Below are positions 43,843 through 52,871 of a DNA stretch of 64,000 nt, one piece after another. This DNA comes from Nitrososphaerota archaeon. GTDB lineage: Archaea; Thermoproteota; Nitrososphaeria; Nitrososphaerales; JACQRY01. Location of the stretch: positions 91,879-155,878 of the forward strand of contig JACPCU010000007.1 in assembly GCA_016184315.1 (NCBI GenBank), written 5' to 3'. The position numbers and the translations under genes are program-made. The notes below the pieces were generated by a model, which searched no databases, had not been told where the DNA came from, and saw only the letters and a program-made list of their open reading frames with translations. Every line of letters begins with the position of its first letter. Position 1 is the first letter of the stretch.

Positions 43843-45516
43843 ATGTGCTCAGCGGTTAGCATGACTGTCACTGGTGGACGTGCTGTTGTTCAAGTTTTGG
43901 AAGAGGAAGGCGTGGACACCGTCTTCGGGATACCTGCTTTGCACACTCTTCCTGTTTACGACGCATTGTTTGGTCACAAGCAGATCAGGCATATTCAGGT
44001 TAGAAACGAGCAGGGTGCGGCTTTCATGGCGTATGGCTACGCTGCTGCGAAAGGCAAGCCAGGGGTGTGTCTTCTTGGCGCGGGGCCGGGTTCTACAAAC
44101 GCTGTTACAGGGGTCAGCGAAGCGTATCTTGACTCTATTCCAGTAGTTGTGATAGGAGGTGGTATCTCCAAATCTCTTCGCGGCAAAGGCGCTATTCACG
44201 AGCTCGACCAGATCTCGATCTTTCAGCCTGTGACAAGGTGGAGCGGCGGCATAAACTCTACGAGCGAAATCGCGAATGCTCTCCGCAAAGCGTTCAGAGC
44301 AGCGGTCTCCGACAGACCTGGCCCAGTCTTCATAGAGTTCCCCTTTGACACTCTATCCGCAAAGATCGACCAAATAGACGGCATAACAGAGTTAGAAGAG
44401 AAACCTAACATCGACCATGGAAAGATCAAGCAAGCAGCAGAAATCCTGTGCAGCGCTTCAAAACCCGTGTTCATAGTCGGAGGAGGCGCAGTATCCGCTG
44501 AAGCAACAGAGTTGATCAAAGACCTTGCTCGAACAATAGGTGCACCGGTGGGTACGACTATCAGCGCTAAAGGGGCTTTCCCAGACGCTGACGCTCTCTC
44601 TCTGGGCCTGCTTTGGGACGAAGTTTCTCTACAAGCAGTCTCAGAGTCTGATGCAGCCCTAGCCTTAGGCTGCCGTTTCTCAGAGCGATCAACAGCAGGA
44701 TGGAGACTTAAGGTTCCGTCCAGGCTAATTCACGTTGACATCGACCCGCATGAGCTGGACAGGAATTATCCTACTTTTCTGGCGGTTCACGGCGACTTGA
44801 AGGAGTTTCTGAGCCTTCTTAAAGACGAAATAGAAGCAAGGAGATTTGCTGCATCCGATCGAAGAGAATGGCTCAATTCCATAGACGTGTTGAAGGAGAA
44901 AAGAGACGCTCGTTACAAAGAAATGGCTAAGCCAACCGATGTTCCGTTCAAACCGCAGCGAATCATACAGGAAATATCGGAGGCGCTCCCGAATGATGCC
45001 ATTGTTGTAGCTGAAACCGGATACGCCTTCTGGTACTCCAGCTTGATGCTCAAGATCAATAAGCCTAGAAGCTACATTTCACCCTCAGGAAACGTGGCAG
45101 TAGGATTCGGCCTCCCCGCGGCCATAGGGGCGAAGCTGGCGAAACCTGAGCGGCCCGTCATCGCGTTATGCGGCGACGGTGGATTCATGATGACGTGCAA
45201 CGAAATAGCTACCGCTGTTGAGAACAAAATACCGTTTTTGACAGTTGTCTTCAACGACAGTGGCTACGGTGCCATAAGGGAATATCAGCGACGGGGCTTC
45301 GGAAGCAGATTCATAGGTGTGGACTTCATGAACCCGGACATTCCTGCATTAGCCAGGAGCTTTGGAGCCATAGGCGTGAAGATCGACAAGGCCGGTGATA
45401 CAAGGGACGCTGTGGCTGCATTCATCAAATCAGACAAACCCGTGATCCTGGAAGTTCCCGTAGACAAGTCCGAGAGAGTCGTCCCTGCATTCCTTACAGA
45501 CAGATACAGAGCCTAA
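43843..45516 (+). CDS. Thiamine-diphosphate enzyme, acetolactate synthase-like
   Basis: A 557-aa ThDP enzyme with the three-domain PYR/central/PP layout. The activating glutamate lies in VRNEQGAAFMAYGYA (about 56). The diphosphate/Mg motif is GDGGFMMTCNEIATA, followed by FNDSGYGAI (about 445-475). It is similar to acetolactate synthase large subunits and related 2-oxoacid decarboxylases. No regulatory small subunit or branched-chain genes adjoin, so a role as ALS is not secured. Start GTG 43843 or ATG 43861 (MTVTGGRAVV); the latter fits family N termini better. Confidence 0.88.
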   Translation: MCSAVSMTVTGGRAVVQVLEEEGVDTVFGIPALHTLPVYDALFGHKQIRHIQVRNEQGAAFMAYGYAAAKGKPGVCLLGAGPGSTNAVTGVSEAYLDSIPVVVIGGGISKSLRGKGAIHELDQISIFQPVTRWSGGINSTSEIANALRKAFRAAVSDRPGPVFIEFPFDTLSAKIDQIDGITELEEKPNIDHGKIKQAAEILCSASKPVFIVGGGAVSAEATELIKDLARTIGAPVGTTISAKGAFPDADALSLGLLWDEVSLQAVSESDAALALGCRFSERSTAGWRLKVPSRLIHVDIDPHELDRNYPTFLAVHGDLKEFLSLLKDEIEARRFAASDRREWLNSIDVLKEKRDARYKEMAKPTDVPFKPQRIIQEISEALPNDAIVVAETGYAFWYSSLMLKINKPRSYISPSGNVAVGFGLPAAIGAKLAKPERPVIALCGDGGFMMTCNEIATAVENKIPFLTVVFNDSGYGAIREYQRRGFGSRFIGVDFMNPDIPALARSFGAIGVKIDKAGDTRDAVAAFIKSDKPVILEVPVDKSERVVPAFLTDRYRA

Positions 45517-45840
45517 CATATTGTCCTCTAATTACAAGCATCCTTATGCGACCTCTTCAAAGAGAAAACTCATTTGTCTTCTTGTTTGAGCTTCGGAATA
45601 TTAGAGTGTGGTCTGAGGAGTGCGGTGTGGGTTTCCTTTCACAGCCGCGTAATTGAGAGGGTTTCAAAAAGAATTGAAATGTGTTGATTGGCTTCGATGC
45701 TGTTGTCAATGAATTGTCGGTTTATGTGCAGTGTTGTCATAGTGATGAGGAAATTTTGTGGTGGCGATGAATCTGTTTCTGGGTGCTTATTGGTGCTGCG
45801 ATATGAGTGGGTTGCGTGTGCTCCGGTGTTCGGTTGGTCT
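45517..45840. other. G/T-rich intergenic leader
   Basis: About 320 bp without a gene. The second half (about 45680-45840) is G/T-rich on the plus strand and ends in TAGGGGGGTTATATAA (45840-45855), similar to the start of the 79-bp repeat (TAGGGGGGGTTTATGTAG at 63259). It may be a diverged third member of that family or a promoter for the hairpin that follows. Confidence 0.4.
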
Positions 45841-45868
45841 AGGGGGGTTATATAAATGAAGATGAGAA

Positions 45869-46011
45869 GGGTTCTTGTAACTTAGCGTCACCTACCCATC
45901 ATTCTTCTCCCTGTTAACTATTATTGTAACTCGTATGGAGATTTGCAGAGCCGTCTATACTAGGAAACAAGTATAGCTATCAGCCTATCTCCCGCCAAGT
46001 TACAAGAACCC
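45869..46011. other. 143-nt long-stem hairpin, possible ncRNA
   Basis: GGGTTCTTGTAACTT at 45869-45883 pairs perfectly with AAGTTACAAGAACCC at 45997-46011. The stem extends to 18 of 19 pairs through AGCG/CGCC. The loop has an internal 7-bp hairpin, CTATACT/AGTATAG with loop AGGAAACA, near 45954-45975. A TATA-like TTATATAAA lies at 45848-45856. No tRNA, 5S, SRP or RNase P signature was found. It may be a structured RNA or a MITE-like element. Confidence 0.5.
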
Positions 46012-46124
46012 ATTTTGCTGGCATAGAGGGAGTAACCGTCGAACGCTGTTGAGCAGCAGCTACGAGAACGAGTATTCTTTCAATCGCCAAGGACGCTATT
46101 CTTAATTGCTCATCATCCCGGTGT

Positions 46125-47084
46125 TTGCCTATGACTCTCCTGATCACTGGTGCAGGTCTTGTAGGTTCACAAATAGCTAGGATCGCGGTGGAGAAAGGTG
46201 AACGCCCAGTCATCTACGATCTCGCCCCCCAGCCTGAAGTCATCAACCAGATAGTAAGCCTGGAAAAGATCGACATAGTGCGAGGAGACGTTCTTGACCT
46301 CAACGCCCTAGAAGACACAATAAGAACCAGATGCATCAAAAAAGTGATACATACCGCAGCTAACCCAATGCTCACCGTAGGCGCCCAGGAAAAGCCCTAC
46401 GACGCAATCAAACTGAACGTCATGGGCACCGTCAATGTTCTTGAGGCTGCGAGGAAACTAAGCCTTGACAAAGTGGTCTTCACCAGCTCCTCAGTGCTCT
46501 ACACCTACAGGAAAGGAGGCTTGGAGAGCGGCAAACTCTCAGAAGACAATTACCCTAGGACGACCACGATCTATGCTTCCACGAAACTGGCATGTGAAAA
46601 TCTGGGACTAAACTATGCGGAGAACTATGGACTGGACTTCGTTGCAGTCAGGTTCCAAGCAGTCTTCGGCCCATGGGGCGGCAAAGGAGGCGGCGGAGGC
46701 CCTTCAAACATGTTCAAGCAGCTCATCGAAAAATCGATGAGAGGAGAAGAAGCTACTATCAGCCCGAGAGTCATAGAGTTCGTTTATTCTAAAGATGCGG
46801 CTCGATCCACCATACTTGCGGCAGAGAAGGCTGGGTTAAGAAACAGGGTTTACAACGTAGGCATGGGTAGGATCTATCGGCCAGAAGAACTATTGACAAT
46901 CATCAGACAGAAGATTCCCTCCGCCAACATAAGAGTAGAAGAAATGCACATTGGCAGCCCAGCCACAAAAGTCGATGAACCCACAGACCTAACTAGAAGC
47001 AGAACAGAGCTAGGCTACGAACCCCAATACGACATGCCCAAAGCTGTCGAAGACTACGTCGACTGGTACAAACAGTTCAAATAA
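46125..47084 (+). CDS. NAD-dependent epimerase/dehydratase (extended SDR)
   Basis: A 319-aa extended short-chain dehydrogenase. Rossmann motif GAGLVGSQIARI at the N terminus, TSSSVLYTY near 120, and the catalytic pair in YASTK (about 150). The glycine-rich insert PWGGKGGGGGPSN after the third motif is unusual in length. It is related to the protein at 8308-9285 but clearly diverged. Probable substrate is a nucleotide sugar, but the context has no sugar pathway genes. Confidence 0.86.
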   Translation: MPMTLLITGAGLVGSQIARIAVEKGERPVIYDLAPQPEVINQIVSLEKIDIVRGDVLDLNALEDTIRTRCIKKVIHTAANPMLTVGAQEKPYDAIKLNVMGTVNVLEAARKLSLDKVVFTSSSVLYTYRKGGLESGKLSEDNYPRTTTIYASTKLACENLGLNYAENYGLDFVAVRFQAVFGPWGGKGGGGGPSNMFKQLIEKSMRGEEATISPRVIEFVYSKDAARSTILAAEKAGLRNRVYNVGMGRIYRPEELLTIIRQKIPSANIRVEEMHIGSPATKVDEPTDLTRSRTELGYEPQYDMPKAVEDYVDWYKQFK

Positions 47085-47208
47085 CCTCTAATCCGCTGGA
47101 CAAAACCTATTACAGAAAAGACTGTTCCCATCCATAATGATAGAGAAGAAACTCTAGGCTTCTGAAACACGCTGGTCTTAGTTATGTGCAGAGGACGAGG
47201 ATTGAAGT

Positions 47209-47218
47209 CTTAAATATC
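47209..47218 (+). promoter_or_regulatory. TATA box of MoaD-like gene
   Basis: CTTAAATATC is centred at about 47213. A start about 26 bp later (near 47239) gives an 8-nt leader to ATG 47247, supporting that start over the upstream TTG at 47229. Confidence 0.45.
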
Positions 47219-47246
47219 GAATGCCGGTTTGCTGCTATTGAGTCCC

Positions 47247-47552
47247 ATGAGTAAGCAGGTCTCCAAGGAGAACATTAGGATCAAAGTAAAATATCTGGGG
47301 TTGGCGAAGAGCTATCTACGCTCCCCCGGCGAGGAGGTCGAAGTTCATAGGGGATCTACTGTCAGGAAACTGATCTATACGCTCGGTGAGAAACATGGCG
47401 ACATCTTTCTGGATAATGTCATGTCTCCTCAGGGTGATATCCGCGGCGACGCAAAGGTTCTCGTTGACGGAAAGAATATTTTTGAGTTGAGTGGATTGGA
47501 CACGGATCTGAAGGACGGCCATAATGTCCTCATACTGGTGATTTATCCGTAG
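47247..47552 (+). CDS. MoaD/ThiS-like ubiquitin-fold protein without GlyGly
   Basis: A 101-aa beta-grasp protein. RIKVKYLGLAKSYL, then GSTVRKLIYTLGEKHGDIF, DAKVLVDGKN and LDTDLKDGHNVLILV follow the MoaD/ThiS/SAMP order of strands and helix. Working members end in Gly-Gly for thiocarboxylation or conjugation. This one stops at VIYP, so it lacks the reactive tail. It lies next to, and convergent with, a molybdopterin enzyme, but without GlyGly a sulfur-carrier role is doubtful. It may be a regulatory or structural homologue. Confidence 0.8.
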   Translation: MSKQVSKENIRIKVKYLGLAKSYLRSPGEEVEVHRGSTVRKLIYTLGEKHGDIFLDNVMSPQGDIRGDAKVLVDGKNIFELSGLDTDLKDGHNVLILVIYP

Positions 47553-47633
47553 GGCATTTGGCAACCTGTGTTCTGTTTGTGTTGCAGTTCCCTAGTTTAC
47601 TCCATTCTGCTGTTGTCTTGGCGGCTTTTCTGG

Positions 47634-50222
47634 TCAGACTTTGTAGACTTTTACTCGAGAACAGACGTCTAGGGCTGCCCCGACCATGTCTATTCTCTTG
47701 AAGTCAATGGGTATAAGGGAATTCCAGTGGATGCCTCTTCCCTTCGCTGTGCTTTTGCCTCCCGACCATGCTCCGAAGCATCCTGCTATGCCGCAGACCT
47801 CGGGGTGGATGGTCTCAGTGAGGTTAACTACGCCACTTACTTTCAGCCCGTGGGTGACTTCTTCAACCCAGACTCTGTCTCCGTCCTTGAGTCCAAGCTT
47901 CCTCCCGGTTTCGGTGTTGAGGTTAACGAAGTAGGCGTAGGGGTCACGCTCGATGATTTCTGCCAGCCACGGGTTGTTTGAGCTGTAGCTGAAGGCTGCG
48001 TAAGGTATCTTCCAGTTTACGAGCAGGAGTTCGTCGGGCTTCTTCTCCGCGTTAGCTGGGCAAGGCTTGAACTCGGGTAGAGGGGTGTAGTCAGATACAT
48101 CCCAGTCCGGTATGCCTATGTCGTCGACCACGTTTTTGACGTCTTTGGCTACGTCGATCAGGTATTCGAGGTAGATGAGGGGTATTCTTCCTTTTACGAA
48201 GGGTCTGGGATATGCTTCGTCGGGGGTCTTCTTTCGCTGTATGTAGTACAAGTTTTTCTTGAAGTAATCCAAGCCATGTTCGTCGCCGAATTTGTTTCTC
48301 AGCATTCGATCTATGATGTCTTCATACGGGTATTTGATGCCGACTTGAAGCCTGTTGGCTTCTTTCAGGTTGAGCTGAACGTTGAGCACTTCGTATAGGT
48401 CTTCTAGGAATCCTGATCTGTCTGCGAGGTCGAAGAGGACTTCAGCCCAGTTTCGCGCCTCATAAGCAGGTTTCGCTACCGGCTGCCTGATGTGCCAGTA
48501 CCAGTATCCGTCTCCGGGCTCAAGGTTGAGCTGACCGTTTACAACCGCATCCAAGCGCTCCAAGAAATGAGTGTCAGGCAGCACTATGTCAGCCATTTCG
48601 GCTGTTTCATTGAGCTCATTGGCGAAGCACACGATCAGCTTGATCTTCCTGAGTGCTTCTTCGACCTGCTTCGGGTTGGCTGTAGCCATCATGATGTTGT
48701 TCCGGCAGTTTATCAGTATCTCCGGAGTGTAGGGAAGACCGAATCGGGGTTCAAGAAGATTCACCAACATCATGGGTCTGGTGTATGCTGCTATGGGGAA
48801 TAGTTCGATAAGCTCGGCGCTGAGGGGCCTCCTGGCTTTCCTGGCGGGATATGCGGGTCTCATACGTAGTTCGCCTCCCGGCACGATTATTCCGTCAGGT
48901 CCTTCACGCGGCGCCCAGCCGGGGCCTTTGGCATTACTGCCTTGCACGCCTCCTGGGACGTCGATGGCGCCTATGATTACGTTCAGGAGTTGTATGGCCC
49001 AGCAGTGGTGGAAGCCGTGTTTGTGTTGTGAGGGGCCTTTGTAGTATTTGAGGTGGGCTGGTCTGTAAGGGTACGTGGTGCCGTCAATCTCTATTGTTCC
49101 TCCTATGTTGGCCGCTTCACCGAATTCTTTGGCGATTCTTCTGATGGTTTCAGGAGGGATCGTGGTTATCTGAGACACGTACTCGGCGGTGTATTTCTTC
49201 ACATGGTCTCCCAGGACTTGGAAGGATGGCCGGGCTTTTACTCCGTGGGCATCGATTTCTCCTAGGAGCAAGTAGTCTTTGATCGAGGAATCGTCATAGG
49301 GTTTGGTCTTCTTTTCCACTGCGTCGTAGATCAAGGGTTTCTTTGTCGCAGGGTCTCTTACGTATCGTCCGTCTGGCCCAACTAAGTATGGACCAGTGGT
49401 GTACTTCTTGATGAATTCGGCGTCATAGACGCCTAGCTCGTTGATGAGGACATTGATGGCACCTAGGCAGAAGGCTGCGTCGGTGCCGGGTTTGATGGGC
49501 ACCCATTCGTCTGCTTTAGCGGCTGCATGGGTGTACACTGGATCTATTACGACCGTCTTGAGGCCTCGCATTCTTGCCTCCGCGGTCTCTATAGTGTTCC
49601 TCATGGTCATCCAGTTTACAACGGAGCCATTTGATGCTCCTATGAGAATGAGGTATTTGGCGTGTTTGATATCCGGATCCGACGAGACACATGAGGTTGA
49701 GAGAAACATGACTGGATGGTACCCGTTTCCGCAGTAGAATCCTGCGGAGCCATACCATACGTTGGGGGAACCATAGGCTCCTGTCCAGGCTTTCACAAGC
49801 CATGCCAGCTGGTTGTCAAAGGTTGATATGACCACCTTCTTGGGGTCTTCTTCCCGGACTTTTTTCAGATGGTCAGATACGGTCTTCAGGGCGTCTACCC
49901 AAGTTATCTCCTGCCATTTCGGGTCTATTCCCACTCCTTTCTCAGGGTTGGTTCTCTTGAGCGGCCTTTTGACTCTCTGTGGGTTATAGAGGCTCATTAG
50001 GGCGGCATTGCCTTTTGCACAGATCTTTCCCCAGCTTTGGGGATTATCCGGGTCTCCTTCGATTCTGACCACTACTCCGTTGATTCTGTGTGCTCTTATG
50101 CCGCAGGTGTTGGGGCACATGTAGCAGGTTGAACGTATCCAAACATCTTCTTGAACAGGCTGCTGGGTGTCTTTTTCAGTCTGGATAGTGTCCAAATCGT
50201 TCAATTGTCTTTGCAGATTCAT
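47634..50222 (-). CDS. DMSO-reductase-family molybdo/tungsto-enzyme, orphan
   Basis: An 862-aa catalytic subunit binding bis-MGD and one [4Fe-4S]. The cluster ligands are CYMCPNTCG with a fourth Cys in GKICAKGN, about 26 residues on. The Mo/W ligand is probably Cys in GFYCGNGYHP. The dinucleotide-binding C domain starts near 745 (YFVNLNTETGRKLGLKDGD). There is no Tat signal, so it is cytosolic, and no electron-transfer or membrane subunit is encoded nearby. Single-subunit members include acetylene hydratase; others are polysulfide or formate enzymes. Reaction unknown. Confidence 0.9.
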   Translation of the reverse strand: MNLQRQLNDLDTIQTEKDTQQPVQEDVWIRSTCYMCPNTCGIRAHRINGVVVRIEGDPDNPQSWGKICAKGNAALMSLYNPQRVKRPLKRTNPEKGVGIDPKWQEITWVDALKTVSDHLKKVREEDPKKVVISTFDNQLAWLVKAWTGAYGSPNVWYGSAGFYCGNGYHPVMFLSTSCVSSDPDIKHAKYLILIGASNGSVVNWMTMRNTIETAEARMRGLKTVVIDPVYTHAAAKADEWVPIKPGTDAAFCLGAINVLINELGVYDAEFIKKYTTGPYLVGPDGRYVRDPATKKPLIYDAVEKKTKPYDDSSIKDYLLLGEIDAHGVKARPSFQVLGDHVKKYTAEYVSQITTIPPETIRRIAKEFGEAANIGGTIEIDGTTYPYRPAHLKYYKGPSQHKHGFHHCWAIQLLNVIIGAIDVPGGVQGSNAKGPGWAPREGPDGIIVPGGELRMRPAYPARKARRPLSAELIELFPIAAYTRPMMLVNLLEPRFGLPYTPEILINCRNNIMMATANPKQVEEALRKIKLIVCFANELNETAEMADIVLPDTHFLERLDAVVNGQLNLEPGDGYWYWHIRQPVAKPAYEARNWAEVLFDLADRSGFLEDLYEVLNVQLNLKEANRLQVGIKYPYEDIIDRMLRNKFGDEHGLDYFKKNLYYIQRKKTPDEAYPRPFVKGRIPLIYLEYLIDVAKDVKNVVDDIGIPDWDVSDYTPLPEFKPCPANAEKKPDELLLVNWKIPYAAFSYSSNNPWLAEIIERDPYAYFVNLNTETGRKLGLKDGDRVWVEEVTHGLKVSGVVNLTETIHPEVCGIAGCFGAWSGGKSTAKGRGIHWNSLIPIDFKRIDMVGAALDVCSRVKVYKV

Positions 50223-50535
50223 ATAAGCGTTGAGATGGTATTTGCCCGTAGTGTTCTGTCAAGTTGGTGGGTTATGATTCTCCCTTTGATGCGTCGGCTT
50301 ATTTTGGATAGACAGTCTTGTGCATATTGTATTTTCTGCAGATTTGATAGGGTTTTCCGCTCGGGGGCAGGAAAAGAATGATGCTCACCTTCCTTGCATC
50401 TTTCCCAATTATCATCTTCCACTTGCCCTGCCCTTCAGCGATTATTCCTGCGACCCATGCTGAAGAAATATTCAGAATGAGAGTTGCAAGGAATTACACT
50501 ATGGCGCAAGAGTTCGCACTCAGAGAAAGACGCGG
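50223..50535. other. Intergenic region upstream of molybdo-enzyme
   Basis: About 310 bp. Short frames on either strand lack coding character. A CTTATATG element overlaps the molybdo-enzyme start on the minus strand. Nothing else is recognised. Confidence 0.3.
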
Positions 50536-51363
50536 TCACTTCGAATCCAAGTGCCCTAGTTTGTTCGCCGTGGCCTTGACTCCTTTGAGCGCTTCTAGTA
50601 TGGATACGATGAGGTAGATACCACCTAGAGCGAGTGAAATCCTGCCTAACCAAGAGAACGGTCCACCTGGAACTTTGCCGAGGAAGGCACTCAGAAAGCC
50701 AAGTGCAATCAATCCTAGACCAAGGGAGAACCAATAGAGTATAGCTGTGCGAGACGTCGCGAAGTTTCTCATTATGACTATGGAAGAGTATGAGAAAAGT
50801 AAGATCGATGCTCCCAGTACCTGCTGTCTGACTAGAGTGGGTCCTACTCCTTGGACGAAGAAATCTGGTACCAGCCGAGTCTCCACCGCTAAGATCAGCA
50901 CGGCGACTAGCACAACGCTTCCCATGTAGTCGACAAGGAGAGTTACAATAGGTTTTCCAAATTGCATGACTCTGCCAAATAGACTTAGAGTTGCAAATAT
51001 GGCAAAGAAGAGTCCTGAGAAGAGAAACACCAAGCTAGAAATCCCCACTAGTTGGTTAGGGCCTCCAAACGGAGCGTTTCCAAGCAGTTGAGATAGTAAG
51101 AATCCGAGCCCCAAGACAAGCGAGGCGTTTCCTAGCGCAACCAAGTTAAAGGAACCACTTGACAAGAAGCCACGCGCGAAAAAATATGCAACAATTAGCG
51201 CACTGATCGACAAGAACAACGAATGCGCGAAGGAGAACGGAGATGGCAGTTCAAAGAACCAGCTCCGAGGAAGGTTTTGTTCGGGATAGAAAACCAATGT
51301 AAGGGCAAGCAGACCAGCCAGTAGAATGGGAAGGGGAATCAGACCGACATATTTGGCGTTCAC
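50536..51363 (-). CDS. Seven/eight-TM membrane protein, sensor-like
   Basis: A 275-aa protein almost entirely composed of hydrophobic helices (IPLPILLAGLLALTLVFY, LFLSISALIVAYFFARGFL, ALGNASLVLGLGFLLSQLL, then four or five more). The layout resembles MASE-type or 7TM receptor domains seen as N-terminal sensors in prokaryotes, but here there is no output domain. It lies 105 bp downstream of the KaiC-like gene on the same strand and could feed that module. Family not recognised. Confidence 0.6.
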   Translation of the reverse strand: MNAKYVGLIPLPILLAGLLALTLVFYPEQNLPRSWFFELPSPFSFAHSLFLSISALIVAYFFARGFLSSGSFNLVALGNASLVLGLGFLLSQLLGNAPFGGPNQLVGISSLVFLFSGLFFAIFATLSLFGRVMQFGKPIVTLLVDYMGSVVLVAVLILAVETRLVPDFFVQGVGPTLVRQQVLGASILLFSYSSIVIMRNFATSRTAILYWFSLGLGLIALGFLSAFLGKVPGGPFSWLGRISLALGGIYLIVSILEALKGVKATANKLGHLDSK

Positions 51364-51468
51364 TAGAAGTTCCCCTCCTGACCTTCAAGGAGGCTGGTGA
51401 TATCATAGTTCAGAGCACAATAAGCGAGACTTGAGTTGGTGCAAGAGTCTAACACTCTCATTCATACC

Positions 51469-52269
51469 TCATGATTTCTTTCTTTTAGCGGTGAAGGCTT
51501 CTGAGAACCTGCCAACCGCTTCTTCAATAGTCACCCTCTTCCTAGGTGAACCAGTGATGATTCCATCGTAATCTGAGAAGGGTGAAGCAACCTTGATCCC
51601 TTGCTGAGTGATCTCGAATTCTCTTAGCCGCTTGTCGTGTTCGCTTCCTCTCATCTTCAATACTGTTAACGCTTTTTTCATAGAGGACTCGATCTCTACA
51701 AGTTTCAGAAGTATGATGCAATCTACCAGGAAGCTTAAGCCTTCTTCTGTGACGGAGAAAGATTGTCCAACTATTTGCGGTGATTCCCACAGCAGGAGAG
51801 AACTCAAACCTCTAGTCTTTAGGTGCATGACTAGTCGATAGGTTTCTTTTCTTAGCTCTTTTTCGTCAACGTACATTGCAAGATGGCTTAACGAGTCTAT
51901 TACTATCCTTCGTGGATGGATTTCTCTTATGTACTCATCTAGCAAGGATTCTCCTCCATCGGACTCGAGCAAGAGTTGTGGCGATGTGCAGACTAGCCTT
52001 AGCGTATTCTCATCTTCCATTTTCCTGAGGTTCCAGCCGAAGTTCTTGGCGTCGCGATAAATCTGGTCGGGGAGTTGCTCAAAGGTCACATAGATTCCAT
52101 TATCCCCAAACATTGTGACACCGTTAACCAGATGCTGCAAGGCAAGGGTTGTTTTTCCTGTACCAGCGCTCCCCGCTATCATTACCGAATCTCCTCCCAT
52201 GAAGCCTCCGCCCAGCATCTCGTCGAGCTCGAGTAACCCACTTTTGACACGCGCCATCTTACCCACCAT
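51469..52269 (-). CDS. KaiC-like RecA-fold ATPase, single domain
   Basis: A 266-aa single-domain KaiC relative (RadA/KaiC superfamily). Walker A GSAGTGKTT is near residue 33 and Walker B RRIVIDSLSHLA near 140. The catalytic glutamate pair of KaiC (EE) is changed to EQ in VTFEQLPDQ, so hydrolysis may be slow or altered. The first 260 residues cover the fold, ending in a basic tail (TAKRKKS). Start ATG 52269 overlaps the upstream gene by 11 bp; ATG 52257 is an alternative. Archaeal single KaiC proteins act in signalling with HTH proteins, as the next genes suggest. Confidence 0.9.
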   Translation of the reverse strand: MVGKMARVKSGLLELDEMLGGGFMGGDSVMIAGSAGTGKTTLALQHLVNGVTMFGDNGIYVTFEQLPDQIYRDAKNFGWNLRKMEDENTLRLVCTSPQLLLESDGGESLLDEYIREIHPRRIVIDSLSHLAMYVDEKELRKETYRLVMHLKTRGLSSLLLWESPQIVGQSFSVTEEGLSFLVDCIILLKLVEIESSMKKALTVLKMRGSEHDKRLREFEITQQGIKVASPFSDYDGIITGSPRKRVTIEEAVGRFSEAFTAKRKKS

Positions 52270-52552
52270 GTCTGAAATTCTTGAGATAGTTTGCTAGGCT
52301 TTCCTGGATTTCCTTATCTTTAGCGCGATCGAGAAAGATGGCTTCGGATTTACCTATTCTCTTTGTTTTCAGGATGCCAATGTTCACGAGGTCTCTTAGG
52401 TCTATTTCTATCAAACTGCTTGTTCTTCCTATTCTGCGTGCCACGCCATCAATAGTGTCGATAAGGCCAGGGTTCTTGTGGAAGAGGACAAGCAGGTCTC
52501 CTCTCACCTCTGAAGCTAACATCTTTCTTAGAATCTCGCTTCCATCGACCAT
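52259..52552 (-). CDS. Winged-helix protein of KaiC module
   Basis: A 97-aa protein with a wHTH fold: LRKMLASEVRGDLLVLFHKN, LIDTIDGVARRIGRTSSLIEIDLRD split into helices, and a wing NIGILKTKRIGKSEAIFLD. It overlaps the KaiC-like gene and starts 4 bp after the helical-protein gene, so the three are co-translated. Likely DNA-binding output or partner of the ATPase; no known target. Confidence 0.75.
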   Translation of the reverse strand: MVDGSEILRKMLASEVRGDLLVLFHKNPGLIDTIDGVARRIGRTSSLIEIDLRDLVNIGILKTKRIGKSEAIFLDRAKDKEIQESLANYLKNFRHGG

Positions 52553-52556
52553 TTAG

Positions 52557-52871
52557 CTATGGCACCAGTATTTTCATCATTACAATCCGTTTGGCGACAT
52601 TGACGCTTTCTTCGAGATTAAAGTCATCTCTTTCTTCGTATACCATGTTCAGTCTTCGGTACAGCTCTTTGACGATCATCTTCTCCAGTACGATTGCTCC
52701 TTGGTTGAATATTGAATATAGGCTGGCGTGGAAATCCGAAGGCTTGTCCGCATGTTTGGCTAGGTTTAGGCGATGCAGGACTGCCTGCATACAGCTTTCG
52801 CCAAGAGTGTTCCTTAACCCTTCTATAATACTCTCAGTGAATAGCTTGTTGATATCTATCTCGGCCTGCAA
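52557..52871 (-). CDS. Small helical protein of KaiC module
   Basis: A 104-aa all-helical protein (LFTESIIEGLRNTLGESCMQ, then LHRLNLAKHADKPSDFHASL, and GAIVLEKMIVKELYRRLNM). Its length and helix pattern resemble small archaeal proteins found beside KaiC-type ATPases, possibly a four-helix sensor or dimeriser. I do not recognise a named family. First gene of the three-gene unit; a TATA-like ATATATAC near 52970 would give a leader of about 75 nt with a CTCCG/CGGAG hairpin (52890-52902). Confidence 0.65.
   Translation of the reverse strand: MQAEIDINKLFTESIIEGLRNTLGESCMQAVLHRLNLAKHADKPSDFHASLYSIFNQGAIVLEKMIVKELYRRLNMVYEERDDFNLEESVNVAKRIVMMKILVP

Noticed and set aside
45869..46011. SRP RNA, RNase P RNA or 5S rRNA as identity of the hairpin
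   Set aside because: Length and stem position do not fit, and no SRP helix-8, RNase P conserved-region or 5S signatures could be found.
50378..50617. 79-codon plus-strand frame upstream of the 7-TM gene
   Set aside because: Overlaps the 3' end of the minus-strand membrane gene, no motifs, no promoter at a fitting distance.
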